Assembly (NCBI GenBank): GCA_023052935.1
Contig: CM041297.1
Location: 5,322,280-5,386,279 of the forward strand
Length of the DNA: 64,000 bases
From: Piezodorus guildinii
Taxonomy: Eukaryota > Arthropoda > Insecta > Hemiptera > Pentatomidae
Direction: 5' to 3'
Shown here: in pieces, positions 32,319 to 43,125 of the stretch
Layout: every line of letters starts with the position of its first letter
Numbering within the stretch: the stretch's first letter is position 1
Notes under the pieces: model-generated
The model's input: only the letters and a program-made list of their open reading frames with translations
Databases searched by the model: none
What the model was told of the DNA's origin: nothing
Position numbers and translations under genes: made by a program

Positions 32319-33875
32319 TGAATTCCTTAAATAATCCAAGCGATAATAATGTGGCTTACTTTCGGTTAGTAAAAAGTGAAACTTCAAAACTCTTAAAAAA
32401 TAAGAAAAGAGAGTATCTTAAAGGCAAAATGATAATATCACGAGTGAATTAATCAAGGCGTGTGGAGAAGCGGGCGTTTCCAAAATACATTTTTTAGTTA
32501 AAAAGATCTGGGAAACTGAAAAAATGCCGGAAGAATGGAAAGAATCAATACTTATTCCGATTCACAAAAAAGGACCGAGGTCGGATTGTAACAACTATCG
32601 TGGGATCTCTCTTCTCCCAGTATGCTATAAAATATTCTCGTCAATTCTAACTAGTCGAATAACGGAATACGCTGAGGAAATTATCGGAGATTACCAATGT
32701 GGTTTTAGGCGGAATCGCTCGACTATTGACCAAATATTTTCCTTACGTCAAATATTAGAGAAAAAATTGGAATACAACGGTGTAGTCCATCAACTTTATA
32801 TCGATTTTAAAAAGGCTTATGATTCAATAGACCGTCAGAAGCTATATAACATCATGATTGAACAGGGAATACCTAGAAAGTTAGTAAACCTAGTAGAGAT
32901 GTGTTTGTCGGAAACATTCCATAAAGTTAGAATCGGTCATAATTACTCCGAGAGATTTGAGGTGCGATCGGGTTTGAAACAGGGTGACTCCCTTTCACCT
33001 GTGTTATTTAATATAGCTTTAGAATATGTCATAGAAAAGGTGATGTGTACCGAGAAAGGCTTAAATATGGGTGACAAGATTCCGGTTTTGGGGTATGCCG
33101 ATGATCTGGTACTGCTAGGTGAAGACACGGAAACCATACAACTAAATACAAGTGTGTTAATAAAAACCGGTAAAGAAATAGGACTCGAATTAAATACCGA
33201 TAAGACGAAGTATATGATTAGTAGCAGAAACGGTGTCGATCTTGGTGATATTGATGTATCAGGTCATACTTTGGAACACGTAGAGAAATTCAAGTATTTA
33301 GGTTCAATTATAACTAGAAAAAATGAAATACAGGAAGAAATAAAGTCCCGGTTAAAGGTGGGAAATGCGTGTTATTATTCAGTTGCTAAGTTACTTAGTT
33401 CGCGGCTTCTATCTAAAAACTTAAAGATTAGAATTTATAAAACTATTATTCTTCCAACGGTTCTTTACGGATGTGAAACGTGGCCGCTTACTTTAAAGGA
33501 TGAACAGCGGCTTAAGGTTTTCGAAAATAAGGTATTGCGTAAAATATTTGGTCCAAAGAGAGATGAGGCCACTGGGAGTTTAGAAGGTTGCATAACGCGG
33601 AATTGCGGAGTTTGTACCCTGTGAATATAATTGAGTTGATAGCATCGCGGAGACTCAAATGGGCGCGTAAAGTTGTTGGGCTTAGTGAGGAACGGATTCC
33701 GAGAAAGTTGGTATTCGCTGATCCGACTGGTAGGCGTCCGAAAGGCAGGCCGAAGCGTCGATGGGATGATTGCATTAAGGCTGATCTCGGGGGCTTGGGC
33801 TTGACCGGTGAACATTGGACGAGTCTATGCAGGCGAAGTTTGGTGGTATCGGCATCGAACCTTTGGGTTCGGTAA
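32319..33875 (+). pseudogene. RTE-1 ORF, reverse transcriptase half
   Basis: Continuation of the ORF after the PLE pair. NSLNNPSDNNVAYFRLVK leads into a deletion at about 32429 (KGK joins directly to DNITSELIKA, losing the roughly 100 residues present in the minus copy). The RT is otherwise well kept: NYRGISLLPVCYK, YIDFKKAYDSID, LKQGDSLSPVLFNIALEY, YADDLVLLGEDTET, KYLGSIITRKNEI, TVLYGCETWPLT. A frameshift near 33580 (after KRDEATG) moves the C-terminus (ELRSLYPVNIIELIASRRLK, PTGRRPKGRPKRRWDD) to another frame, which ends at the TAA at 33873-33875. The ATT tail follows. Confidence 0.9.
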
Positions 33876-34007
33876 GCCTATTATTATTATTTCTTTTTTC
33901 TTTTCTTCCCAGTTTTTCACTCTAGTCTCTACTCGATGACCATATCTTCAGCTTCTGCTTCTTCTCTCGGAGGTGGCCTTCCTCGATCTCGTCCTGTTCC
34001 ACCTACG

Positions 34008-34690
34008 TTAAAAGCTGATGGACCAAGTGAAGTTTTTCCAAGCATGAATAAATGCTAGAAAATGTCCATAATTCTGCTTAGACACCAGCTGAGGTAAATC
34101 GCTCTCCGCGAGGACCCAGAGCCCACATTCCCTTAGTAGTTTGACCCTCAGTGCTTCGAAGGCGTAGCAGTCCACAATTATGTGCTCAGCAGTCTCCGGT
34201 ACTTCACAACTGGGGCACAGGGAATCTATTTCTTTCTCAAAACTGTGTAACTTACTTCGGAAAGCCCCGTGCCCAGTGAGGAATTGCGAGACCCAGTAAT
34301 CCGGCACTACCCATTTAGCTTCCAATCGTGACCGGACCTTGGGGAAGAATTTCCTCAAGGTAGCACCTTTTGAGGTTGTCATCCACCGCCGGTCCCACTC
34401 ATCACGGATTGCACACTTCCATTTCCTTGGGTCCTCCGCAATCCTCATTTGGATATTTCCCGGGAGACCTGCTGAGCCTTGCCTCTTGAAGGTTTAAACG
34501 AATCTTCACGCAGAAGAAGGTCGAGAGGTACCCCTGCTGCAAGAATTTGAACCGCCTCATGCGATACCGTACGGTAAGCCTTTGTTACTCGTAGCAAAGC
34601 TGTTCGCTGAATGGTCGCCAACCTGCGCTTCTGCCGCTGTGTGATGTTCTTGAACCACGCAGGGGACGCGTACCTCAGGAGGGAAGTTGT
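34008..34690 (-). pseudogene. R1-clade-like LINE ORF2 C-terminal fragment
   Basis: The minus strand from about 34684 reads YASPAWFKNITQRQKRRLA and TKAYRTVSHEAVQILA, typical of the post-RT region of R1-clade elements. After a break near 34450 the 146-residue frame carries WDRRWMTTSKG, WVSQFLTGHGAFRSKLHSF and CPSCEVPETAEHIIVDC, the C-terminal Cys-His zinc-binding motif of the same clade. The RT palm and endonuclease are missing. It lies directly after the plus-strand RTE-1 target duplication. Confidence 0.8.
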
Positions 34691-34700
34691 ATTTAATTAA

Positions 34701-34797
34701 TTTGTGAATAAGTCCTGTATGTGAATAAGTCCTGTATGTGAATAAGTCCTGTATTGGAATAAGTCCTGTATGTGAATAAGTCCTGTATTGGAATTCT
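34701..34797. repeat. 17-bp tandem repeat, about 5.5 units
   Basis: Units of gtgaataagtcctgtat with a ttggaataag variant. It lies at the 5' edge of the R1-like fragment. Confidence 0.9.
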
Positions 34798-34799
34798 AA

Positions 34800-36290
34800 A
34801 ATTTTCACGATCGCAATAGTTTCCCTTACTTATTTCATACATAGCTAAGTGAAAGAAATAAGCGATTTTTTATGTTAATGCCAAAGGAATCAAATGAACT
34901 GGTTCAACAAGAAATAAATAAAAGATTTTTGCACTTCCTATCAAATCTCCTAAAATGGACTTATTATATAATCTCGGGGAAGAAATAAGTTCGGTATTAT
35001 TGTGTCCACTTCTCACCTTTTTATTCGACAGGTTCGGATTTATAAATGAAGCTCTAAAACAAAGAATAAAAATAAATAGGGGTCTTAAGACAAAGCAAAA
35101 AATAAAAATGCATTCTGCAGTAGCTCTACTCTCGATCAAGTTCGTGAGCTCAATTATTTTTCTTTTTTCCGGGTTTGAACAAAAAAGAGAAAATAAAGGA
35201 AAGAAAGGAGGACGCAGCAATGAAGACTGAAGGCGGGCGAAAATAAAATAATTATATTCTTAAGAGGCTATTATATAGAGTGCCGTCATGATAATCGATT
35301 CTGAAAGAAACATTTCAACCGCATAATTTAACTTTGGCTTTTTATAAACATTTAATTATTTATTAATGAGAAAAGATGCATGTTATCTCATCTTATAATA
35401 TTTAGTATTCAAAGCATGTGCTGAGAAAAAAATACTTCAAAATTTATAATTTTTTTTCTGGTTACTTATTTTCAATATTATAAACTTATTTCAACCTTTA
35501 TAAACGACCAAGGAAAAAAATTACCCCCCTCCTGATAACTAGAACCGAAAATAACAAATAAAATCCATTACTTGTACGCCGTTCGCGGCTTTTCTCCGAA
35601 ACATCTGGACCAATTTTTGTTTAACTTCAGAACAGAAATATAAGGGCTCTAAAGATGATTTTAACACCTAGACGTTGTTATAAGCCGATTAGTTTTTAAA
35701 TGGTAGCCGATTAAACATTATTTAATTCAATAAATCAGTTTTTGTTTAAGATTTATTATTATATTATTATTAAAAATCTATTAGTGTTTTTTGACAAAAA
35801 AAAAACGTGTATAATTGGGAAAAAAAATTGAAATTTTACCCTTAAATACGCCCATAACCGAGTATTTTTTTAAGACAGAGAAAAATATGTATAGAGTTTT
35901 AGAATCAGTAAATTAATTAATAAGCGCGATTAAAAAAAAACTAAATAAAAAAGTTAATCTATATATTCTTAAAAAGAATAAATAATCATTAAAATTTGTT
36001 CAGAACTAGCAGAGAAATAGCGTTTTGAAATTAGCATTGGTGATGGCTATTTTCCTTTGAATTATTTATTGCTTTCCATATTGGCGAATTGCTTATTAAC
36101 AGCTATATCCTAATATAGTTATTTGGAAATAATAAACCATTGTGAAATAATTTGCAGCATTTTTTTTTTTTGCCTATTATACTAATATATTAAATTAAGA
36201 TTACAACGAAACTACTAATAATATACTATACCTCAATATACAAGCTGGGTTTGGAAAAATTCTTGTTCTAAATGGTTGAAAAAAAAAAAA
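34800..36290. other. AT-rich region with dispersed FB-like repeats
   Basis: No credible coding sequence. The stretch 34803-34970 (cacgatcgcaatagtttccc, aatgccaaaggaatcaaatg, gcacttcctatcaaatc) is related to 20370-20420 and 20830-20935, so it belongs to the same dispersed family. The remainder is low-complexity AT-rich DNA. Confidence 0.5.
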
Positions 36291-36299
36291 ATCAAATAC

Positions 36300-36690
36300 G
36301 TAAAACCAAATTCGGGTAGCTTTCAATGATTTGAATAATGTTTCTAATTAATTAAGCTTGAAACGGAAGTAGTAAGAGATAGCGGTAATTAATAACGAGA
36401 AAGTTACGACATCTTTAAATGCAACCCACCTTTGTCGATTGAGGCGCCATTTTAGGATTGAAAAAATGTCGAATCCTACTTCACCTTAATTTTTTATCTT
36501 GCCCGCCATCTTGGGGATATTTCTCTGGACTTTGCTTAGTCCCGTGTAATGCACTCTAGGAAGGAAAAGGTTGGTCTCTGGGATTACAGGATATTGCAAA
36601 GAGTATTCCTAATAAAAAAAAAATCTGGTGCGGGAAACACACGACTTTCTCTTGCCTCGCATGTTAAAATCAATTTAAGAACAGTTAAAT
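36300..36690. mobile_element. FB/TIR element, left end missing
   Basis: The interior matches the complete copy at 42503-42966 (gaaacggaagtagtaagaga, ctctggactttgcttagtcc, aggttggtctctggg). The right TIR (aatctggtgcgggaaacaca...) is at about 36626-36680; the left TIR is not recognisable. Non-coding. Confidence 0.65.
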
Positions 36691-36692
36691 AA

Positions 36693-37300
36693 CATATTTA
36701 ATAATATTTACAGCTGTATTAAAATACATCAAGTAAATGTGATAGACAAATGGTAAAAATACATGAAATACATGTAAAGATACTACACAATGGCAGCACT
36801 CAGGGCAATCTTCTTTTCAGACGCCTCGGAGGATTATCAGGAATTGAAGAGAATGATAAGATAGAAACTAGAGGGTTAGGGAATGGAGTTTTTCATGGAA
36901 TGATCGATACCTGGTTCGGGCTAATTCAGTAACATATGGAACATTAAGGTTTTTATGGATGAGTTTATTAGTGACAAAATATGGATTTTGGAATGTAAGG
37001 ATAGGATACTGGAAGAATTTGATGGTTTAATAGATCCCCAAAGCTCTACTACTTAAGTCGATAGTCATGTAAATGAGTCTTTTGTAGTCGAGTGGAAGGT
37101 TTGAACGTTCGTCCTGTGTTGAAGAAGTCGGTATCTAGGAGCAGTTTCTTGTCGTTTCAGTCTTGTATGAGGGTTCCAAGTAACGCTTTTGTCAAGGTAT
37201 TGAATCTGTTCAACAGGAGCTAGTGGAGTGTCATTAAAGAACACTGATGAGCAGGAAGTCATTGGTTTACGGGGAAATAAACTTAAAGTTAAAAAAAGTT
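36693..37300 (-). pseudogene. Jk-B LINE copy, minus strand, disrupted
   Basis: The 3' end begins near 36693. The minus strand encodes PRRLKR-type residues, an LNVPYVTELARTRY-like block, then after frame breaks LKRQETAPRYRLL and TRLKRQETA-like sequence up to SCSSVFFNDTPLAPVEQIQYL. A small deletion near 37190 joins QYLDK to SVTWNP. It lies head-to-head with the copy at 37330. Confidence 0.75.
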
Positions 37301-37329
37301 TCATGTTAATTTTTAATTAATGTTTATTC

Positions 37330-38083
37330 TCAGCCATTGAAGAATGGTGTCAAAACTGGAGAATCAAAATAAATCCTAATAAATCCCATCAAATCACCTT
37401 CACTCTACGTCGTAAGCCTATGACTTCCTGCCCCACCGTATCCTTTAACAATATCCTACTTACTCCTGTTGAACAGATTCGGTACTTAGGACTCCACCTC
37501 GACAAACGCCTAACATGGAATCCTAATACTAGACTGAAACGACAGGAAACTGCTCGTAGATACAGATTACTACAACACTTACTTGACAAACGCTCAAAAC
37601 TTCCTACTTACTACAAAAAACTCATTTATATCACAATTATCAGGCCTATTTGGACCTATGGCATTGAGCTATGGGGGCCTACTAAACCATCGAATTCCTC
37701 TCGCATCCAATCCTTGCAGTCCAAAATCCTTCGTAAAATCCTCAATGCTCCTTACTTTGTTACTAATAAAATCATCCATAAAGACCTAAATATCCCATTA
37801 GTTGAAGACTTGGCCCGTTACAGATATACCTCTTTTCATTCCAAACTCCCTGCCCACTCAAACCCGCTTATCCGAGACCTCTCCTCCATATCTATTCCCG
37901 ACAACCCACCGAGGCGCCTTAAAAGAAGATGGCCAAGAGACCTTCTAACATAAGACATTGGAGTGCTACCAATGGGTAGTTTCTTCTCAGGACTATCATG
38001 TGTACTAATCATATATAAAGCCTATTTACTTGTATTTATTTAATACAGTTGTAAATTTCTTTAAATAAATAAAAAAAAAAAAA
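37330..38083 (+). pseudogene. Jk-B LINE copy, plus strand, 5'-truncated
   Basis: The best-preserved Jk-B fragment: an uninterrupted frame from 37333 (AIEEWCQNWRIKINPNKSH) to the stop at 37953 covers the RT thumb and C-terminus (VEQIRYLGLHLDKRLTWNPN, IWTYGIELWGPTKPSN, PRRLKRRWPRDLLT). It is flanked by the 11-base target duplication aatgtttattc (37319-37329 and 38084-38094), with an A-tail just before the right copy. The palm and endonuclease are absent, so it is a dead-on-arrival copy. Confidence 0.9.
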
Positions 38084-38094
38084 AATGTTTATTC

Positions 38095-38754
38095 ACTATC
38101 GCTGGAAACTTATTATTTAAATTAAATAACACAGCTATATCAAATTGTTTCGTATAATTAACAATAATAGTTTGGTGCCATATTCGTCACTTTACATTAC
38201 TTTTTACAACTTTCTTTACAACTTAATATATTTTTTTTAAATCTTGAACTTTCCTTTCTTAAAAAAAAAAAAAAAATAATAAAAATAAAAATATCAACTA
38301 AATAAGTTTTCGCTCTTTTTTCCTTTAGTGGATTATCAAATTCGTTCAGCTTGTATTTAGCTGTTTTATATCAATGCTAAAAATATGATATGGTTATTCT
38401 AATAGAATCTACAAAATTAAAGGTACTTGAGAGGAAGAAAATTTAAACTATTGACATTTAAATCTAAAGAATTAAACCTACATTATATTAAAGCCTATTA
38501 AATTTTGCATCAATATAGAGAGTTTAATCAAAAGCGTTTCAGCCGTTTTGGAGAAAAACGTAAAAAGTTGGAAAATACATGTTATAAAGTGGCTCTTTTG
38601 GTTCTCTGATTTTGATGAAAAAATTGCAATAACATTTCTGGCGTATAGTTGTCTTAAATATGAAATTTCAGTTTCATACGAATCTTCGGTTTTGCAAAAG
38701 ATTTGGTCATTTGGACAAAGGAGTCATAAAACGTGTATTTCATTTGAAAACTCG
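38095..38754. other. AT-rich region, FB-related
   Basis: 38290-38480 (tcaaattcgttcagcttgta, aaattaaaggtacttgagag) is related to 15690-15900 and 62150-62240. No gene is visible. Confidence 0.5.
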
Positions 38755-39320
38755 TATTCGAAAATTTTCATGACCGCAATATAAATTTTATATACAGGCA
38801 AGTGAAAGTAAAAAAAAACAACGTGAAATTTATTTATTCAAACCATCCTCTGAACCATCAAATTCCTTCGGCAACCAATCCTTGTAACCAAACATTTTGA
38901 CTTGTAAGAGAAAAGCGCTCGGATCGTCCTTCAATTGTTGATGATGTCCAAATTCAAGCATAATTGATAAAAAAATATTTAATTTTTGATCATATAACCG
39001 AGTCATATAACAGATTAAAAATATTTTAAAGAATCTGAAGTTTTTATAAAAAATCACCAGTAAAATACACCTACGAACTTATTGTACATTGCAAGGGTCA
39101 TCTGTTGTGTAGCGGCCAGTATAATAACAGCCTTCTATCCTCAACATTGAGGGAGCAAAGCCGATAAATGTTTCTAGAATTTTTTAATGTGAGTAAAAGA
39201 TCTTGGTTATTGCGTCCTTCAGAGGGGATATAAAATGGTGGTCCGGAGCCTGTGCGATGTCAGGTACTCGTTAAAGATCCCTATCCTCATTAAACCTGGA
39301 TAGATACAATTTAGGACTCC
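38755..39320 (+). repeat. Tandem unit a (FB-like plus SINE-1)
   Basis: Shares with 39341-40312 the string cgtgaaatttatttattcaa, the block ctctgaaccatc...cggcaaccaat, agcgctcgg...cgtccttcaa, and a SINE-1 copy at 39095-39320. The unit therefore contains a SINE-1 that was duplicated along with its flank. Confidence 0.7.
39095..39320 (+). mobile_element. SINE-1 copy, degenerate
   Basis: Head ggtcatctgttgtgtagcgg and body gatgtcaggtactcgttaaa, cctggatag, tttaggactccc. The 3' tail is lost at the repeat boundary. Confidence 0.8.
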
Positions 39321-39405
39321 CTTGATTAAACTTGGATTTGAAAATCTTCCCGATCACGATACTTTCTCTCACTGTATATTTTATGTATATATAAGTGTAA
39401 GAAAA

Positions 39406-39746
39406 GGGAGCGGCGTGGTCTAGTGGATAGAGCATTAGTCTGCTGTGCTCCGGGTCCTGGGTTCGAATCCCGGCTGTGGCAGAATATTATTTATTATGTT
39501 AATTCAGTTGGGGGGTAACCCTAGGGTATGGAGACCCTCCTGGGGCCGACCCAGCCTCTATAAAGTGGGTACCCAAATTAATTGGGGAAAACCTGGCGGC
39601 TGAGCGTGATTAAGGCCTAATCACCTCATTGCACTGCCGTTGGACTAGAAACAGTACGAATCTCTATATGTACTGAGCCCAAGACCCTTCATGGGTTGTA
39701 GTGGTACAGGGTTTTTTTTTTTTTTTTTTTTATTTTTTTTTTTATG
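39406..39746 (+). mobile_element. SINE-2, full-length tRNA-derived SINE
   Basis: A 341-bp element flanked by the 12-base target duplication agtgtaagaaaa (39394-39405 and 39747-39758). The head has a clear box A (tggtctagtggatagagc) and box B (gggttcgaatcccgg). The body includes ggggtaaccctagggtatgg, gtgggtacccaaattaattg and gagcgtgattaaggcctaat. It ends in a long T-run with an A interruption. It is distinct from SINE-1. Confidence 0.88.
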
Positions 39747-40037
39747 AGTGTAAGAAAAAAACAAAAACAAAAAAAAAACGTGAAATTTATTTAAGTCAAA
39801 CAACCCTCTGAACCATCGAATTTCGTCGGCAACCAATGCTTGCAACCAAAAATTTTAACATGGAAGACGCAAAGCGCTCGGGTCGTCCTTCAACTGTTAA
39901 TGATTGATTAAAAAATATTTAATTTTTTGTTTATATAACCAAGTCATATAACTGATTAAAAATATTTTAAAGAATCTTAAAATTTTATTAAAATCACTAG
40001 TAAAAAACCCCTACAAGCTTATTTTACATGTACTTTG

Positions 40038-40312
40038 TGGTGGTCACCTGTGGTGTAGTGGCCAGTATAACAGCCATCTGTGCTCAAGGTTGAGGGATCA
40101 AAGCCGATAAATGTCTCCATGATTTTTTAATGTGAGTAAAAGATCTTGGTTAATGCGTCTTTCAGAGGAGATATAAAATGGTGGTACGGAGCCTGTGCTA
40201 TGTCAGTTACTCGTTATAGATCCTTATCTTAATTAAACCTGGATAGGCAATATTTATGATTCCAGCTGTAGTATCTTCCATTACTCATACTAACTTAAAG
40301 TGTCGTTAAATG
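40038..40312 (+). mobile_element. SINE-1 copy
   Basis: Head ggtcacctgtggtgtagtgg ccagtataacagcc; 3' region cctggataggcaatatttat and gtcgttaaatga. Diverged relative to the copy at 16576. Confidence 0.8.
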
Positions 40313-40760
40313 AAAAAACAAACTTTTACATATTTTCAACAAATAAATAAAAATAATATATTGTAAAACAAATTCGCCACTTAGACTAATTTATTAATTT
40401 TCTGTTAAGCCGACCTTGTAACTAATAATGCCACACCTCTCTGAAGTATAAGTTAAAGAAAAACAGAACTATAAGATAAGTTAAACAGCTTGGCAAGGAG
40501 ACAATTTATATTCAATCACCCCTACTGTATCCAGTAATCCTTCAGGTGTTAAGAAAACATAGATTACTCGCATTTCTAAAATGTTTATTGAATCTAACTT
40601 CATGTTGACACATTATCTGTAGAAGGACTTTGATTCAATCTCTTCAGTGAATAAACTAGTTTATAAGACAACATAATAAAACATTTGCACGACTACAATA
40701 AACCAATAAAATGGCGATTGGTGTTAATAATAATAATAATGACTTCTTTAGACACCGTCT
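40313..40760. other. Non-coding AT-rich stretch
   Basis: No ORF, repeat array or element end recognised, apart from an (ATA)n run near 40728-40740. Confidence 0.5.
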
Positions 40761-40764
40761 CAGA

Positions 40765-40925
40765 GTCAACCCTGATGAAAGCCAACAACGTAGGCCGAAA
40801 CATCGGCACATAATTAAAATAGCACTTGTTTAAAATGTGTGTTTCTATTTAATGACCGCACCCCCAACCATCTTCCTCATCTAATTTTTCTACGCTCAAC
40901 AAAAACTCCATCATTATGAATCCTC
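40765..40925 (+). mobile_element. PLE end fragment with hammerhead-like motif
   Basis: CTGATGA at 40772-40778 and GAAA at 40797-40800, with imperfect stem strands (AGCC/GGCC). The following 110 bp (cataattaaaatagcacttg, gaccgcacccccaaccatct) closely matches 12555-12660. It is the same end type as the right arm of the pair at 11498-12657. Confidence 0.6.
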
Positions 40926-40974
40926 TCACCGGTGGTCCGCAAACAGATAGCAACCAACCTCTGCACCATAATAA

Positions 40975-41861
40975 TAATAATAGGCTTACCGAACCCGAAG
41001 GTTCGATGCCGATACTACCAAATTCCGCCTACACAGACTCGTCCAATGTTCACCGTTCAAGCTCATGCCCCCAAGATCAGCCTTAGCACAATCCTCCCAT
41101 CGACGCTTCGGCCTACCTTTCGGACGCCTACCAGTCGGATCAGCGAATACCAACTTTCTTGGAATTCGTTACTCACCGAGCCCAACAACTTTACTCGCCC
41201 ATTTGAGTCTCCGCGATGCTACCGACTCAATTATATTCACAGGATACAAGTTCCGCAATTCCGCGTTGTGCAACATTCTAAACTCCCTAGTGGCCTCATC
41301 TCTCTTCGGACCAAATATTTTACGCAGTACCTTATTTTCGAAAACCTTAAGCCGTTGTTCATCCTTCAAAGTAAGCGGCTACTTTTCACATCCGTAAAGG
41401 ACCGTCGGAAGAATAATCGTTTTATAAATTTTAACCTTTAAGTTTTTAGACAGAAGCCGCGAGCTAAGTAACAGCAACTGAATAATAACACGGATTCCTG
41501 CCTTGAACTGGGACTTTATTTCTTCCTGGATTTCATTTTTCTTGTTATCATTGAACCTAAATTCTTGCATTTTTCTCTACGTGTTCAAAAGTATGCCCTG
41601 ATACATCAATATCACTAAGATCGCCACCGTTTCTGCTGCTAATCATATATTTCGTCTTATCGGTATTTAATTCCAGTCCTACTTCTTTACCGGTTTTTAT
41701 TGACGCACTTGTATACGATTAAATGTATAGTTTCCGCGTTTTCACGTTTCAACCGTAATCTTGTCACCCATATTTAGGCCTTTCTCGGTACACATCACCT
41801 TTTCTATGACATATTATAAAACTGTATTAAATAAAACAGGTGAAAGGGAGTCACCCTGTTT
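40975..41861 (-). pseudogene. RTE-1 LINE 3' fragment
   Basis: Minus-strand 3' third of RTE-1 from the ATA-rich tail (about 40972-40982) and the C-terminal stop. Blocks include ELRNLYPVNIIESVASRRLK, KDEQRLKVFENKVLRKIFG, TIILPTVLYGCEK and KSQFKAGIRV, with several frameshifts. It ends abruptly within the PVLF / QGDSLSP region at 41861, where FB sequence begins. YADD has been lost to a small deletion near 41740. Confidence 0.8.
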
Positions 41862-42500
41862 CCACTTTATACCATGCATTTTGCACCTTTTTTCGGTTTT
41901 CTCGAAAACGGTTCCGACGATTTTGATTAAACTCGCTATATCAATGTAAAATTTAATGGGCTTTAATATCATGTAGGTTTCATTCTGATTAAATTGCTCT
42001 GACTGGGCTTAAATGTCGATATTGTAAATTTTCTTCCCCTAAAGTACCTTTAATTTTGTAGATTCAATAAAAATAACTATATTATCTTGTTAACTCTGAT
42101 GAAAAACAGGTAAATATATAAATTTAATAAATTCAATACCAAACTAAAGGAGAAAACAGAAAATTATGTTTTTAATGCAATTTTTCGTTTTTGAACATAA
42201 GAACTGTAATATACATGTATGATATACCGTTGGAAAGCTAGAGATTTAAAAAAAATATTATCTCATACACAAGCTTTTAAAAGCTAATAAAGAGTGATAA
42301 ACAGCCGATAAAACTAAGTTATTGTTTTAGATAATAATATAATAGATTTTTAAATAAAACACATGTTTATCTCTAACTTTATTTGAAAATTCTTTCATTG
42401 ATTTTAAAAATGTGATTTTAAAGTGAAAGTCGTGTGTTGCCCGCACCAGATTTTTTAAATTTTAATTAACTTAAAATTGTTTCATAAACTTTAAGTATAT
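41862..42500. mobile_element. FB family sequence
   Basis: Strong relatedness to 15866-16040 and to the tandem units at 19592 (tacctttaattttgtagatt, caatttttcgtttttgaaca, taatatacatgtatgatata, agtcgtgtgttgcccgcacc). Non-coding. Confidence 0.6.
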
Positions 42501-42502
42501 GT

Positions 42503-42966
42503 AATATAGTTCTTAAATTGATTTAAACGCAAAGGTAAGTGGAAGTCGTGTGTTGCCCGCACCAGATTTTTCTCCCTAAGGTTGCTTTCAATGACTCATA
42601 TAATGTTTCCACGTAGTTTAATTACGCTTGAAACGGAAGTAGTATAAGACAGCTGTAATTAGCATGGTCACGATAAAGTTACGAGATCTTTAAATACAAT
42701 CCATCTTTACCGATTTAGGGACTATTTCAGGATAAAAAAAATGTCAAATCCTGCTTGACCTTAATTTTTTTTAAATCATGCTCGCCATATTGGAGATATT
42801 TCTCTGGACTTTGCTCAGTTCCGTCCACCGCACTCTAGGAAGGGAAAGGTTGGTCTCTGGGGTTGCGGGATATTGAAAAGATTATCAGTAAGAAAGAAAA
42901 TCTGGTGCGAGCAACACACGACTTTCAGTTGTCTCGCCTGTTAAAATCAATTTAAGAACTATTAAA
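42503..42966. mobile_element. FB/TIR element, complete copy
   Basis: About 460 bp with long TIRs: 42503-42570 and 42897-42966 are inverted copies sharing tagttcttaaattgattt, an imperfect aggtaagtggaagtcg block and gtgtgttgc...accagatttt. The interior lacks an ORF and includes ctctggactttgctcagttc. A non-autonomous TIR element is the simplest reading; no superfamily assignment. Confidence 0.7.
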
Positions 42967-43125
42967 TAAACTTTTTTTCTTTTTTTGTTAAATACTTATT
43001 GCTTACTGCTTCAACTTAATTTATTACAACTTAATAATTCCAGATTTGTTTATGTTATTTCAAATCAAAGTTTTCTTTTATTTAATAGGCTATAATAATG
43101 TTGTTTTTTTTTTCTAAAAGAAGTA

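Larger units (their letters stand above)
25850..33890 (+). mobile_element. RTE-1 LINE, plus strand, split by PLE pair
   Basis: A full-width RTE-1 copy with both natural ends, flanked by the 11-base target duplication ttcttttttct (25839-25849 and 33891-33901). The 5' end cctcccgcggatctcattac matches the minus-strand copy end at 19587. The 3' end is the ATT tail after the stop. The 27221-32318 insertion plus one duplicated 14-mer are foreign. The remaining 2.9 kb is about 0.3 kb shorter than the minus copy because of an internal deletion near 32429. Confidence 0.92.
39341..40312 (+). repeat. Tandem unit b (with SINE-2 inserted)
   Basis: Second copy of the 38755-39320 unit, about 620 bp excluding SINE-2 (39406-39746). 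Its SINE-1 at 40038-40312 is more complete than that in unit a. The presence of SINE-2 only here dates SINE-2 after the duplication. Confidence 0.7.

Noticed and set aside
34701..34797. CRISPR-like array (also considered at 56600-57552)
   Set aside because: Units are directly adjacent without spacers and the context is eukaryotic.
34870..35230. Overlapping ORFs on both strands at 34870-35230
   Set aside because: Low-complexity residues, no family resemblance, and location inside dispersed AT-rich repeats.
39408..39482. Stand-alone tRNA gene
   Set aside because: Box A and B are present, but the sequence continues into a SINE body with a 3' tail and a target duplication around the whole unit.
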